DNA of 41,108 nucleotides from a bacterium HR37 (GTDB lineage Bacteria > Desulfobacterota_D > UBA1144 > Nemesobacterales > CSP1-2), in assembly GCA_002898375.1 (NCBI GenBank), contig BEIN01000022.1, positions 1-41,108 of the forward strand, read 5' to 3'. Both the position numbers and the translations under genes were made by a program. The notes beneath the pieces were generated by a model. That model worked only from the letters and a program-made list of their open reading frames with translations. It made no database searches and was not told the DNA's origin. This document shows, one piece after another, positions 7,689 through 17,014 of the stretch; the stretch's first letter is position 1; every line of letters begins with the position of its first letter.

Positions 7689-9488
7689 TCACCAAAACGC
7701 TCTCCTAAGAAGGGTACTTGAACCCGTCCACCTCTTTATAAGAGGGTCGAGAGTAAGTACAAGCCTTCCCTGAAACGCAAAGGGAAAATCCGGTGGATCA
7801 GCAAGGTCTACGGAAGAAACAGTCTCTTCTATAAACGCCCTCTGACTAAGAAGGTCTTTTAGACCCCCACCGGATACAACAAAGCTGCTTATAAAATCGA
7901 ACCACAGGTGATCAAGTACTTTTAAGGTAACAGTACCCTCAAGCTCCGCTCCAAGAAACCTTCTTACCTTGGGAAGAGGTGTAACTACATCCAAGCTCAG
8001 AGCATTCCTCTCATCTACCCAGGCAAAGAGGGCCTGAGGCGTAAAGTAGACCGATTCTGTCAACCTCAATGTGCTCCATAGCCTGAAATACCAGGAGTTT
8101 ATAACACTTCCCTCAAGAGCATAGATATTGGGGATCATGTGCTTAAAAAGCAGGTTATCAACCGTATAAGCATTGTTAAAGAATATGGCATTTCCCTCAA
8201 GCTTATCAGGGGTTGTTGCATCATCACCGCTTGCCCAGCCAAACTCAGCAGCAACCACATCTACAAAAGATGGCGAAAAGCTATACCCTCCCCTTAGAAC
8301 GAAGAGGAAATTCTCGGCTGAGATATCAACATCGCTACTTCCTATAACTAGCGGAAGGGGTTCCTCTAAGTCATTTATCTCTCCAAAGATATTTTGAAGT
8401 TCAAATGTTAAAAAGAAAGAGCCAATGTTATAGTTTCCATAGAGTGACCAGTTAATGTTGTTCTCCAAATCACCGCTTAACCCTCCTCCTATATCGAAGT
8501 CATTTTGGGAAAGCAAAAACACATATCCCCCAAGCTCAAGGCTATCGCCTCTGTAGAGGGTTCCCACCCCCATCTCCCACCCACTTCCAGAGGCCCCTTT
8601 AATCAGGCTTTGCCCTTGACTCAACCTATCTATGGAGAAGGCAAACATCAACTTCTCCCACCTTTCATCGATAAGCGCAAGTGGAGCTGTATCAAACTCA
8701 AACCTATCCACTATGCTTCCCAGATCCTGATCAGGCATACTTCCGGCATTTACCAGCATCCCAAGACCCCAGTCGTACGGTTGTCGTCCAACCCATAGCT
8801 CTCCAACAGGGGTCTTTGCAACCACATACAGCGTTCTTATATCAAAGAAATCGGTATCCTCTTCTACCGGGGAAAGGACATTTCCGGAAACCGTATCTGT
8901 AACCTCTCTTAAAAGGGCACCACGAAAAGAATCAGAGGGACTTGGGGATTCAAAGAACTTTTGAGACACACTGCTGTCACCGAGCCCTCCCCACACGATG
9001 TTCCTTGCAACATCTATCTGGCTACGAAGAGAGAGGTTATCCGTTACCTTAAGCATAGGGGATAGGATAAACCTGGAATCAGCAAAGAAAACCTCATCGT
9101 CTTTGCGTTCCGTAGCCCCTATAAAGGTTGCGTTTTTAAAGAACCTTGCACGAATACGAAAATAACTTGGAAAATCAGGGTTAAAGTCAAAAATCCTTTT
9201 TAACCCACTTTCTTTTTCCTTAAGCTCTTCGGCTAGAAGTTCTTTAGCACTTTTTTGCTCAACTCTATCCCGTGCTTCAAGCTCTTCTATCTTCCTCCTC
9301 AGCTCTTCAATCTGCCTCTGGCTTTCCCTTTGAATCTCAAGAATCTTTTCCTGATTCTGTCTTTTAATTTCCTCTATCTGCCTTTTTAGGCTTTCTATCT
9401 CACTTTGCTCATCAGCACCACTTGGGAAAGCAGCCAGGGCTACAAAAAGGCAAAATGCAAAGGGACTGCATTTGGAGAAAAAACTCAT
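7689..9488 (-). CDS. Outer-membrane beta-barrel protein with N-terminal coiled coil
   Basis: A signal peptide (1-25) precedes a charged coiled coil at about 27-95, rich in EIESLKRQIEEIKRQ-type heptads. The rest alternates amphipathic strands and polar turns and ends in tryptophan (LLRRAFW), the aromatic C-terminal residue recognised by the BAM complex. The layout resembles porin-like or alginate-export-type barrels. The coiled coil may reach into the periplasm or form trimers. The 599-residue length fits a 16-18 strand barrel plus the N-terminal part. It has its own promoter and a GGAGG ribosome site, and it is followed closely by the PilZ-synthase gene. The transported substrate is unknown. 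Confidence 0.85.
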   Translation of the reverse strand: MSFFSKCSPFAFCLFVALAAFPSGADEQSEIESLKRQIEEIKRQNQEKILEIQRESQRQIEELRRKIEELEARDRVEQKSAKELLAEELKEKESGLKRIFDFNPDFPSYFRIRARFFKNATFIGATERKDDEVFFADSRFILSPMLKVTDNLSLRSQIDVARNIVWGGLGDSSVSQKFFESPSPSDSFRGALLREVTDTVSGNVLSPVEEDTDFFDIRTLYVVAKTPVGELWVGRQPYDWGLGMLVNAGSMPDQDLGSIVDRFEFDTAPLALIDERWEKLMFAFSIDRLSQGQSLIKGASGSGWEMGVGTLYRGDSLELGGYVFLLSQNDFDIGGGLSGDLENNINWSLYGNYNIGSFFLTFELQNIFGEINDLEEPLPLVIGSSDVDISAENFLFVLRGGYSFSPSFVDVVAAEFGWASGDDATTPDKLEGNAIFFNNAYTVDNLLFKHMIPNIYALEGSVINSWYFRLWSTLRLTESVYFTPQALFAWVDERNALSLDVVTPLPKVRRFLGAELEGTVTLKVLDHLWFDFISSFVVSGGGLKDLLSQRAFIEETVSSVDLADPPDFPFAFQGRLVLTLDPLIKRWTGSSTLLRRAFW

Positions 9489-9529
9489 CTCACCATCCTC
9501 CCTATGGCAAAATGAACAGCTCCAAACCG

Positions 9530-9558
9530 ATTTTAATACTATTTAAAGATAATTACAA
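9530..9558 (-). promoter_or_regulatory. Sigma70-type promoter of the outer-membrane barrel gene
   Basis: The minus strand shows TTGTAA (9553-9558), a 17-base spacer and TAAAAT (9530-9535), about 42 bases before the ATG at 9488. It fills the 90-base gap after the PfpI gene and explains how the barrel / PilZ-synthase pair could be transcribed separately. Confidence 0.6.
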
Positions 9559-9578
9559 CAGAAAACGTAAAATTTTTG

Positions 9579-10103
9579 CTAATTTCCTCTAAGCGCAGAT
9601 ATAATCTCACGCATAAAAGCAGGAAGGTCATCTGGAGCACGTGAGGTTATAAGGTTTCCATCCCTTACAACCTCAGCATCTATATACTCTGCCCCCGCAT
9701 TTACTATGTCGTCTTTAATAGCGCTGTAACACGTTGCTTTCTTTCCCTTAAGAACCCCTGCAGATACAAGCACCCAGCCAGCATGACATATAGCAGCAAC
9801 AATCTTTCCCTGATTAAATAGCTCTCTAACAAACCTTAGCAAAGCAGGGTATCTACGCATGTAGTCAGGAGCATACCCTCCAGGGATAACCACACCGTCA
9901 AAGTCCTCAGGTTTTATCTTATCCACCGTCGTACTTACCCTTACGGGATATCCAAATTTACTTGTATAGGTATCAGAGCTACCCGTTCCAACAAGAACAA
10001 CCTCTACCCCTTCCTCCTTTAACCTGTAGTATGGATACCAGAGTTCCAATTCCTGATACAGGTTTTCTGCCAAGATAGCAATTCTTTTACCACCTACACT
10101 CAT
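9579..10103 (-). CDS. DJ-1/PfpI family protein (glyoxalase/protease-like)
   Basis: The 174-residue protein has the class I glutamine-amidotransferase-like fold of the DJ-1/PfpI family. The nucleophile elbow AAICHAGW holds C106 and H107. An acidic residue in the LYQELE segment and the GGYAPD loop match the PfpI/YhbO branch. This family is reported as stress-related deglycase, glyoxalase or intracellular protease, and sequence cannot choose between these roles. It is cytoplasmic. A strong AAGGAGG site precedes the ATG, 14 bases after aroC, so the two are probably co-transcribed. Confidence 0.92.
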   Translation of the reverse strand: MSVGGKRIAILAENLYQELELWYPYYRLKEEGVEVVLVGTGSSDTYTSKFGYPVRVSTTVDKIKPEDFDGVVIPGGYAPDYMRRYPALLRFVRELFNQGKIVAAICHAGWVLVSAGVLKGKKATCYSAIKDDIVNAGAEYIDAEVVRDGNLITSRAPDDLPAFMREIISALRGN

Positions 10104-10117
10104 ACCTTCACCTCCTT

Positions 10118-11188
10118 CTATAATCTGGATACCCTTGACATAAGGAGATGATCCACCAGAACCAGATTTACCATGGCCTCAGCTATAGGAACTGCTCTCG
10201 GGCAGAGACAGGGATCATGCCTTCCCTTTACCACAAGCTCAACAGGTCTACCAAACCTATCAACCGTTTGCTGGATTTTGGGAATAGAAGAGGTGGGTTT
10301 TATAGCGATTCTTACAACTATGTTCTCACCATTTGTAATTCCACCAAGTATCCCCCCTGCATTGTTCGTTTTAAATCTTAGTTCCCCCTTATCGTTCATA
10401 TACATTACATCGTTTACCTCTGATCCCCTTCTTCTTCCGACCTCAAATCCCATTCCTATTTCCACACCCCTTACCCCACCTATACTCATAAGGGCTGCAG
10501 CAAGGTCTGCATCGATCTTGTTAAAAACAGGATCCCCAAGTCCTGGAGGAACCCCAATTGAGACAACCTCAACCACCCCCCCTATTGAGTCTCCTTCCCT
10601 TCTTACCTGCTCTATAAGCTCTATCATCTCCTTTGCCTTATGTTTGTCAGGACACCTTACCGGATTTCTTTCAATCTCATCGAAATCCACCTTCTCAGCA
10701 ACTATCTCCCCTATCTGCTTTACATAGCCTATGGTTTTTATTCCGCTTAAACCAAGGACCTTCTTTGCTATAGCAGCTGCAGCAACCCGTCCAACCGTCT
10801 CGCGAGCAGATGCCCTACCCCCACCCCTGTAGTCCCTTATTTCGTACTTAACCTCATAAGTGTAGTCTGCATGCCCCGGACGATACACTTCCCTTATATC
10901 CTCATAGGATTTGGATATAACATCCACATTTCTTACCATAAGTGAAATAGGTGTTCCCAGAGTCTTTCCCTGAAACACCCCAGAAAGTATCTCTACCTTA
11001 TCTGGTTCTTTCCTCTGGGTTGTTATAGCACTTTGACCTGGACGGCGACGGTCAAGCTCAACCTGAATATCTTCTTCAGAGATCTCAAGACCCGCAGGGC
11101 AGCCATCCACAACAACACCAACTGCAGGGCCATGAGATTCACCCCATGTTGTTACCCTAAAAACCCTGCCAAAAGTGTTACCGGGCAT
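10118..11188 (-). CDS. aroC: Chorismate synthase
   Basis: The enzyme converts 5-enolpyruvylshikimate-3-phosphate to chorismate, the last shikimate-pathway step, with reduced FMN. The 356-residue length is normal. Signatures are all present: [18 protein letters not shown] at the N-terminus, RRPGQS, the central [10 protein letters not shown] and the later [11 protein letters not shown]. There is no Shine-Dalgarno before the ATG at 11188. Instead a good promoter ends six bases upstream, so the message may be leaderless (see the promoter entry). It lies in a minus-strand run of biosynthetic genes, 31 bases after an epimerase-like gene. Confidence 0.98.
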   Translation of the reverse strand: MPGNTFGRVFRVTTWGESHGPAVGVVVDGCPAGLEISEEDIQVELDRRRPGQSAITTQRKEPDKVEILSGVFQGKTLGTPISLMVRNVDVISKSYEDIREVYRPGHADYTYEVKYEIRDYRGGGRASARETVGRVAAAAIAKKVLGLSGIKTIGYVKQIGEIVAEKVDFDEIERNPVRCPDKHKAKEMIELIEQVRREGDSIGGVVEVVSIGVPPGLGDPVFNKIDADLAAALMSIGGVRGVEIGMGFEVGRRRGSEVNDVMYMNDKGELRFKTNNAGGILGGITNGENIVVRIAIKPTSSIPKIQQTVDRFGRPVELVVKGRHDPCLCPRAVPIAEAMVNLVLVDHLLMSRVSRL

Positions 11189-11194
11189 AGGAGA

Positions 11195-11223
11195 ATTGTA
11201 TACCAGGGAGAACTCAGTTTCAA
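11195..11223 (-). promoter_or_regulatory. aroC promoter, possibly giving a leaderless mRNA
   Basis: The minus strand reads TTGAAA (11218-11223), a 17-base spacer and TACAAT (11195-11200). Each hexamer matches five of six consensus bases. Only TCTCCT separates the -10 from the aroC ATG, so transcription should begin at or very near the start codon. The -35 overlaps the stop codon of the upstream gene. Confidence 0.6.
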
Positions 11224-12203
11224 ATATAACCTTTATCCTTTAACCACTTTACCGTCTTCTCTATGCTCTGCTCCACAGGGGTTTGAGGAAAGCCAAGCTC
11301 ACGTACAGCCTTTGAGCTATCAAAGTACCAGTAAAATCTAGAGGCCCTTACCGAATCCACATCCATAGAGGAGTAGTTAGGAAGAGATATACCCAGTATA
11401 CGCTCCACAAAAAAAGCTGCAGCAAGGGCAACAAAATAGGGTATCTTTATGCGTGGAGCAGGTATGCCAGTAACCTTCTCAAGTATCTCAAAGACCTCTT
11501 TTATGCTAAGGTTTTTGTTTCCAAGAATATACCTTTCCCCGAGCCTGCCCTTTTGTGCAGCCAGGATGTGACCCTCGGCTACATCCTCTACATCGACAAG
11601 GTTTATACCCCCATCCATGTATCCCGGAAACTTCTTCTTACAGTACCAGACAATAAAACCACAACTTGAAAGGTATACATCCCCAGGACCTATTACGACT
11701 GAGGGGTTTACAATAACAAGTGGAAGCCCCTGTCTGTAGAGCCTTAAAGCCTCCTGCTCAGCACGGTATTTTGTATTCAGATACTGTATCCCCATATGCT
11801 CTAAGGTAAATGGAGTATCTTCGTTTGCAATCCCCCCATCAGGATTTACCCCTATTGCTGCAACACTGCTTGTATAAACAACCTTCTTTACACCCGCTTC
11901 CAAGGCAGCAGAAAGGACATTTACAGTTCCCTTTACATTTATATCCTCAAGCCGCTTGTAATCAGATTTTCTAAACGACACAAGTCCAGCTGTATGATAG
12001 ACAGTATCACACCCCTTTAGAGCCTTTCTTATGGAGTCAACATCAAGTATATCGCCATAAACCCTTTCAGCATCTATGTCTTCTATATTCAGGGTTTTGC
12101 TGGTTTTCCTAAGAAGTATCCTTACACTCTCGCCTCTTTGCACCAGCTTTCTTGCCACATGAGAACCTATAAACCCTGTAGCTCCTGTAACCAAGCTTGC
12201 CAT
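11220..12203 (-). CDS. NAD-dependent epimerase/dehydratase, HpnA-like
   Basis: This is an extended short-chain dehydrogenase of 327 residues. The NAD-binding Rossmann motif [11 protein letters not shown] is at the N-terminus. The catalytic YxxxK is visible as YLNTKYRAE, with the upstream TSSVAAIG serine motif. The closest pattern I recognise is the hopanoid-associated sugar epimerase group (HpnA) and dihydroflavonol-reductase-like proteins. The true substrate is not deducible. It starts with a clear AGGAG site and has 45 bases between it and the upstream methyltransferase. A hopanoid link would need other hpn genes; the only other hint in the window is a distant glycosyltransferase. Confidence 0.85.
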   Translation of the reverse strand: MASLVTGATGFIGSHVARKLVQRGESVRILLRKTSKTLNIEDIDAERVYGDILDVDSIRKALKGCDTVYHTAGLVSFRKSDYKRLEDINVKGTVNVLSAALEAGVKKVVYTSSVAAIGVNPDGGIANEDTPFTLEHMGIQYLNTKYRAEQEALRLYRQGLPLVIVNPSVVIGPGDVYLSSCGFIVWYCKKKFPGYMDGGINLVDVEDVAEGHILAAQKGRLGERYILGNKNLSIKEVFEILEKVTGIPAPRIKIPYFVALAAAFFVERILGISLPNYSSMDVDSVRASRFYWYFDSSKAVRELGFPQTPVEQSIEKTVKWLKDKGYI

Positions 12204-12248
12204 GATGCCTTTCTCCTAGTTTAAAACAAGTACAGAACTAACTCTATA

Positions 12249-13505
12249 TCAGATTCTTGAAAGTAAGGCAAGAGATTCTATGTGATAGGTTTGAGGAAAC
12301 ATATCAAATGGATAAACCCTTATGGTTCTATACCCCAGATGCAAAAGCATCTTTAGATCCCTTGCCAGGGTGGTTGGATTACAGGAGACATAGATTATGC
12401 CCTGTGCATGTAACTTGGGTATGTATTCCAGAATCTCCTTTGCACCTTCTCTTGGGGGATCCAGTACAATCAGATCAAACCTAATACGATCCCTTGCCGC
12501 TTTTTTTACAAACTCTCCCGCATCCGATACCTCAAAGACTGCATTTTCTATAGAATTGAGCTTGGCGTTCTTTCTTGCAAGCCTTATTGCCTTTGCACTC
12601 ACATCAACCCCAAAGACCTCCCTTGATTGCCTTGCCAGGTGAAGTGAGAAGTTACCGATTCCCGAGAAGAGGTCCAAAACCCTTTTATTCCTATAAGGGG
12701 TTGCCAGATCCATAACGGTTCTTACGAGCTGTTCGTTAACCATACTGTTTACCTGAATAAATACGGATGGAATAGCCCTAAACCTTAGCCCCAGTATATA
12801 AAGCTCAAACTCTCCCTCCCTCTCACCAAGTATATAGGTATTTTTAGTTTCGTTAGACTTCCGCAAATGATTGCGAAGAGAATAGAGGCTGGATAAATCC
12901 CTATTCGATCCGGGAACAAGGGTAATGTATGAATCCACTCCATCTGATGAGATATAGACCTTCTCCAGCGGATAACGCCTGGTCTCTATAGAGGAAAGAG
13001 AGCGGGAAAGACGCTTTATTGCCCTGTTTATCGGCTCAGTTGCTATTGGGCATGTCTCTATCTCAATCCCCTTCCTGCTTCCCTCTTCAAGGTACCCAAC
13101 ACAGTAACGGTTTTTTTGAAACCAGACTGAAAGGGTAACCCTTTGTCTGTATCCGTACTGACTGGGAGAGGGAAATATTGACTCAACCTCTATATCTTTT
13201 AAACCCCCTATTCTCTCCAGAGCCTCCCTCAATATATACTCCTTTGCCTCCAACTGGGCTTTATATCCAACATGCTGCCACTGACACCCCCCACATTTGC
13301 CAAAAACAAAACACTGAGGCTCAATCCTTTGAGAAGATGGCCTTACTACCTTCTCAACCTCTGCTTCCACATAGCTACCTCTATCCCTTATAACCCTTAC
13401 CTGCAGACGTTCCCCTGGTATTCCTCCCTTTACGAATACAACCTTCCCGTCTATCCTCCCAATTCCAAATCCACCAAATACGAGTTTTTCAATTTCAATC
13501 TCCAT
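12249..13505 (-). CDS. 23S rRNA (uracil-C5)-methyltransferase, RlmD/TrmA family
   Basis: The protein has a TRAM RNA-binding domain (about 1-55) and a [4Fe-4S] cluster motif C65-x5-C71-x2-C74 with the fourth ligand C152. A SAM-dependent methyltransferase domain carries LDLFSGIGNFSL, DPPREGAK and the catalytic cysteine in YVSCNPTTLARDL. This combination is that of RlmD/RumA-type enzymes, which methylate uracil C5 in 23S rRNA. TrmA lacks the cluster. The exact site (U1939 or U747) cannot be told. Length (418) is normal. It begins 15 bases after queA and has no obvious Shine-Dalgarno. Confidence 0.92.
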   Translation of the reverse strand: MEIEIEKLVFGGFGIGRIDGKVVFVKGGIPGERLQVRVIRDRGSYVEAEVEKVVRPSSQRIEPQCFVFGKCGGCQWQHVGYKAQLEAKEYILREALERIGGLKDIEVESIFPSPSQYGYRQRVTLSVWFQKNRYCVGYLEEGSRKGIEIETCPIATEPINRAIKRLSRSLSSIETRRYPLEKVYISSDGVDSYITLVPGSNRDLSSLYSLRNHLRKSNETKNTYILGEREGEFELYILGLRFRAIPSVFIQVNSMVNEQLVRTVMDLATPYRNKRVLDLFSGIGNFSLHLARQSREVFGVDVSAKAIRLARKNAKLNSIENAVFEVSDAGEFVKKAARDRIRFDLIVLDPPREGAKEILEYIPKLHAQGIIYVSCNPTTLARDLKMLLHLGYRTIRVYPFDMFPQTYHIESLALLSRI

Positions 13506-13520
13506 AAGAAACCAAGCGGG

Positions 13521-14531
13521 TTATAAAATTAACATCGCATCACCATAGCTAAGAAACCTGTACCTCTCTTTCTTTGCCTCCTCATATGCCCTCATAATCA
13601 ACTCTCTACCAGAAAAGGCTGCAACAAGCATAAGAAGGGTAGAGCGGGGAAGATGAAAATTGGTTATCAAAGCATCTACAACACGAAAATTAAATCCGGG
13701 ATATATAAAAAGGTCGGTATACCCGCTTATCGGTTTTATGCTCCCGTCCTCACAGACAGCAGATTCAAGCGCTCTAACAACAGTAGTTCCTACCGCAATA
13801 ACCCTCCTTCCTTCACTCTTGGCTCTGTTTACACTAAAGGCCACATCCTCGGTAATCTCTCTGTATTCTGGGTGCATTTTGTGACCCTCAACACTTTCAA
13901 CCTTAACCGGCTTGAAACTCCCAATTCCAACGTGAAGCGTAACAAAACGGATCTCAACACCTCTCTTCTTGATCTCCTCCATCAGGGCTTCACTGAAATG
14001 AAGCCCCGCAGTTGGAGCAGCAACAGAGCCTTTTTTGGATGCATATACGGTTTGATAAAACAGCTTATCATCCTCTTCAGGGTCACGCTGAATATAGGGG
14101 GGAAGAGGCATTTTCCCAAAACGTTCTAAGTAGTCATCTACATCCTCACTAAACTCAAATACCCACTCCTCCCTTCCATCTTTAAAAACCCTTCCCTTCA
14201 ATCCACCCTCAAACTCTATTAACATACCGTTCTTTGGTTTTTTCATAAGCCCCTTCCATAGACAAGAACTTATCCTCTCGGTAAGGAGAACCTCACATCT
14301 TCTGTTGCTACTAACCACCCTGCCTGTAAGCCTTGCAGGTATTACCCTGGTATTGTTTAGAACAAGAAGGTCCCCTGCTTTAAGGATATATGGAAGCTCA
14401 AAAAACCTTCTGTGTTCTATTGTTCCGGTCTTTCTATCAACGACCATAAGCCTACACTCTTCCCTTTTAGAAAGGGGATAGAGGGCTATTAGGTCCGGAG
14501 GAAGGTGGTAATCAAAATCGGAGGTCTTCAT
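13521..14531 (-). CDS. queA: S-adenosylmethionine:tRNA ribosyltransferase-isomerase (queuosine synthesis)
   Basis: QueA moves the ribosyl group of SAM onto 7-aminomethyl-7-deazaguanine in tRNA to make epoxyqueuosine. Family motifs are plain: MKTSDFDYHLPPDLIA at the start, LLVLNNTRVIPARL, SVAAPTAGLHF and ALITNFHLPRSTLLML. The ATG at 14531 gives the canonical N-terminus. A GTG at 14573 overlapping the argG stop would add 14 unrelated residues and is less likely. It lies between argG and the RlmD-type gene, consistent with a translation / amino-acid housekeeping run. Confidence 0.97.
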   Translation of the reverse strand: MKTSDFDYHLPPDLIALYPLSKREECRLMVVDRKTGTIEHRRFFELPYILKAGDLLVLNNTRVIPARLTGRVVSSNRRCEVLLTERISSCLWKGLMKKPKNGMLIEFEGGLKGRVFKDGREEWVFEFSEDVDDYLERFGKMPLPPYIQRDPEEDDKLFYQTVYASKKGSVAAPTAGLHFSEALMEEIKKRGVEIRFVTLHVGIGSFKPVKVESVEGHKMHPEYREITEDVAFSVNRAKSEGRRVIAVGTTVVRALESAVCEDGSIKPISGYTDLFIYPGFNFRVVDALITNFHLPRSTLLMLVAAFSGRELIMRAYEEAKKERYRFLSYGDAMLIL

Positions 14532-14569
14532 AAAAACTATTTTACCTACGTCTGGAGAAAGCTTTAAAC

Positions 14570-15769
14570 TCACCCTTCAAGGAGTTTTCTTATGGAGAGT
14601 CTAAGTGCATTTAAACGTATAAAGCCGGTTGCATCCCTTTGATTAAAAACCTTATCCTCTTCAAACGTAGCCAGGCTCTTACTGTAAAGGGAAAATGGAG
14701 AGCGTCTCCCAACCACATATACGTTTCCCTTATATATCTTTAACCTCGCAGTTCCTGTAACATTCTTCTGGGATTCTTCTATAGCCGCCCTAAGCATCTC
14801 CATCTCGGGTGAGTACCAGAATCCGTAGTATATAAGCTCAGCAAACTTAGGGACAAGCATATCCCTTAGGTGCATAACCTCTCTATCCATCGTTATGGAT
14901 TCAACAGCCCTGTGAGCAATATGAAGGATGGTTCCACCGGGGGTTTCGTAAACCCCCCTGGATTTTATCCCAACAAATCTGTTCTCAACCATATCAACCC
15001 TTCCTACCCCGTTTTTACCCCCGATCTCGTTTAGCCTGTAGAGGAGATCAACTGGGGAGAACTCTCTTCCGTCTAACCGCACAGGAACCCCTTTTTCAAA
15101 ATCTATATCCACATATGTGGGAGCATCAGGGGCCTTCTCAGGAGAGACTGTCATTTCAAACATATCGTCTGATGGTTCAACCCAGGGGTCCTCAAGGATT
15201 CCACCCTCATAGCTTGTATGGAATATGTTTCTGTCACAGCTGTAAGGTTTCTCAGGGGTTACGGGAACATCTATACCGTGCTTCTTGGCGTAATCGATAA
15301 GGTCTTTTCTTGACCTTAGATTCCACTCACGCCAGGGAGCTATAACCCTTATATCCGGCTTAAGTGCATAATAGGTAAGCTCGAATCTTACCTGGTCATT
15401 TCCCTTTCCAGTTGCACCATGGGCTACAGCATCCGCACCCTCTCTAAGGGCAATCTCTATCTGCTTCTTTGCTATTAGGGGTCTGGCAAGAGAGGTTCCC
15501 ATAAGGTACATTCCCTCATATAAAGCGTTGGCTTTAAGAGCAGCAAACACAAAATCTCTAACAAACTCCTCCCGCAAGTCCTCAACATACACCTTACTTG
15601 CACCCGTCCTTATTGCCTTTTCCCTTATCACCTCAAGGTTTTCTCCCTGTCCAAGGTCAGCAACAAATGCTACAACCTCTGCCCCATATTCTTCAATAAG
15701 CCACCTTAGAATCACAGACGTATCAAGTCCACCAGAATAGGCAAGCACTATTTTCCTTACGTTCTCCAT
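14570..15769 (-). CDS. argG: Argininosuccinate synthase
   Basis: ArgG joins citrulline and aspartate with ATP to give argininosuccinate in arginine synthesis. The ATP-pyrophosphatase loop [10 protein letters not shown] is at the N-terminus. [31 protein letters not shown] and the synthase multimerisation tail are all recognisable. The ATG at 15769 is chosen because a GGAGG site lies five bases upstream; the TTG at 15787 would fall before that site. About 400 residues is the normal length. No argininosuccinate lyase is in the window. Confidence 0.98.
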   Translation of the reverse strand: MENVRKIVLAYSGGLDTSVILRWLIEEYGAEVVAFVADLGQGENLEVIREKAIRTGASKVYVEDLREEFVRDFVFAALKANALYEGMYLMGTSLARPLIAKKQIEIALREGADAVAHGATGKGNDQVRFELTYYALKPDIRVIAPWREWNLRSRKDLIDYAKKHGIDVPVTPEKPYSCDRNIFHTSYEGGILEDPWVEPSDDMFEMTVSPEKAPDAPTYVDIDFEKGVPVRLDGREFSPVDLLYRLNEIGGKNGVGRVDMVENRFVGIKSRGVYETPGGTILHIAHRAVESITMDREVMHLRDMLVPKFAELIYYGFWYSPEMEMLRAAIEESQKNVTGTARLKIYKGNVYVVGRRSPFSLYSKSLATFEEDKVFNQRDATGFIRLNALRLSIRKLLEG

Positions 15770-15835
15770 ATAAACCTCCACCTTCAATGTATTACCTAAT
15801 AAAAACTAAGGAAAACTCTTTATAACCTCGGGTTC

Positions 15836-16273
15836 TTAATTATCGGGGAAATTCCTTGCCCCTCTTAAATCAAATAGATAGAAAGCTACTTTTTTGCTCT
15901 CGTAAAACTTTTCAAGGGAAAAACCTATAAACTCAAGCTTTGCATTGTCATCGCCCCTATACGACGTTCGCTTTACCTCCTTTGAAAGCTTACAGACCAC
16001 CGGTATATCCTCCGTTGGCTTATCCTGGCATATAAAACCGAGCTTAAATTCACCTTCTATTGTCTTGTCCTTAGGAAGGGCAAATCCAACAGCCATGTTG
16101 GCATTAAGAAGCTCAACCACCATAACCCTTACCTTGCTCTCTCCTCCCTCTGACTCACCAGTTCCCTCCACCTCGAACGTATATCCATAGTAGTTTACAG
16201 GTATGTTTTTCTCCTGAAGGGAGTGAAGGTACCAGTAATCTTCAGGATTTACCCAGCACATAATCTGAAGCAT
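15836..16273 (-). CDS. Hypothetical protein, 145 aa
   Basis: No family is recognised with confidence. The protein is predicted to be soluble and strand-rich, with a glycine/glutamate-rich turn (EGTGESEGGES) near residue 40. Its overall size and the closing segment (LEFIGFSLEKFYESKKVAFYLFDLRG) loosely recall PilZ-type barrels, but the RxxxR and NxSxxG c-di-GMP motifs are absent, so that label is not applied. An AGGAGGGC ribosome site supports the ATG at 16273. It sits alone between argG and pgeF with AT-rich flanks. Confidence 0.7.
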   Translation of the reverse strand: MLQIMCWVNPEDYWYLHSLQEKNIPVNYYGYTFEVEGTGESEGGESKVRVMVVELLNANMAVGFALPKDKTIEGEFKLGFICQDKPTEDIPVVCKLSKEVKRTSYRGDDNAKLEFIGFSLEKFYESKKVAFYLFDLRGARNFPDN

Positions 16274-16324
16274 CTTGCCCTCCTAAATAGTAATTAAATA
16301 ATGATAACATGTTTTTATAATACC

Positions 16325-17014
16325 CTAAACAAGCCCGATAAAGCTAAGTTGTCTTCCACTACCTTTTCCATCCCTTCTGTAAGAGTAGAAATCCTTGTTG
16401 CACCTTGTACATACCTCTATTACCTCAACCCTTTCTACCCCCTCACACCTCAGTATAGTACTGTTAGCCTCTTTAATATCCAGTACGTACTTAGAGTTTT
16501 TTCCTTTATACAGAAAAGGCATATCCTTACCGAATTCCTTAATAAACAGGGATGCAACATCACCACCAACCTCATAACAACACCTCCCTATAGATGGTCC
16601 AATAACGGCATAAACACGTGAGGAAGGTATACCAAAAACCTTTCTAAACTCCCAAAGGGCACTCTTTACCACCTTAGAGAGAGTCCCCCTCCACCCAGCA
16701 TGAACCGCAGCAACAACAAGTGAGGATTCATCAACAAACAATATGGGTGCACAGTCGGCGGTAAAAACCCCAATTCCTACCCCCCTTAGGTTAGTTATTA
16801 GTCCATCTCCTTTGTGCCAACCAACGTCTTTTGCAAAGGCATCTTTAACCACCCAAACTCTGTTGCCATGTACCTGTTTTAGGGTAACTATGCTCTCCAG
16901 ACCAAAAGCTCTAGCTATACCCACTATATCCTCTTCTCCAGAACTTCTATCCAAAAAGCCGTATACGACACCACCTACACTGGAGAGGATTTGGGATCTT
17001 ATCTTAAGGCTCAT
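16325..17014 (-). CDS. pgeF: Purine nucleoside phosphorylase/laccase-domain protein (PgeF/YfiH)
   Basis: The 229-residue protein belongs to the DUF152 / multicopper-polyphenol-oxidase-like family. Metal and catalytic residues are visible: H49 in KQVHGNRV, C88 in TADCAPILF and H105 in HAGWRGT. Family members are known as purine nucleoside phosphorylases or adenosine deaminases (human FAMIN/LACC1 relatives). In E. coli, YfiH/PgeF removes misincorporated serine from peptidoglycan precursors. Its ATG overlaps the stop of the rluD-like gene (ATGA), so translation is coupled. The rluD-yfiH pairing is common in bacteria and supports the call. Confidence 0.93.
   Translation of the reverse strand: MSLKIRSQILSSVGGVVYGFLDRSSGEEDIVGIARAFGLESIVTLKQVHGNRVWVVKDAFAKDVGWHKGDGLITNLRGVGIGVFTADCAPILFVDESSLVVAAVHAGWRGTLSKVVKSALWEFRKVFGIPSSRVYAVIGPSIGRCCYEVGGDVASLFIKEFGKDMPFLYKGKNSKYVLDIKEANSTILRCEGVERVEVIEVCTRCNKDFYSYRRDGKGSGRQLSFIGLV

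Noticed and set aside
10173-10727. 184-codon open frame antisense to aroC
   Set aside because: Serine/proline-rich shadow of a conserved gene with no ribosome site or family match.
14532-14573. GTG start for queA at 14573
   Set aside because: It would add 14 residues not found in QueA, whose conserved N-terminus begins at the ATG at 14531, although the GTGA overlap with argG looked attractive.
15836-16273. PilZ domain in the 145-residue unknown protein
   Set aside because: The RxxxR and D/NxSxxG motifs are absent; only a loose resemblance at the C-terminus was seen.
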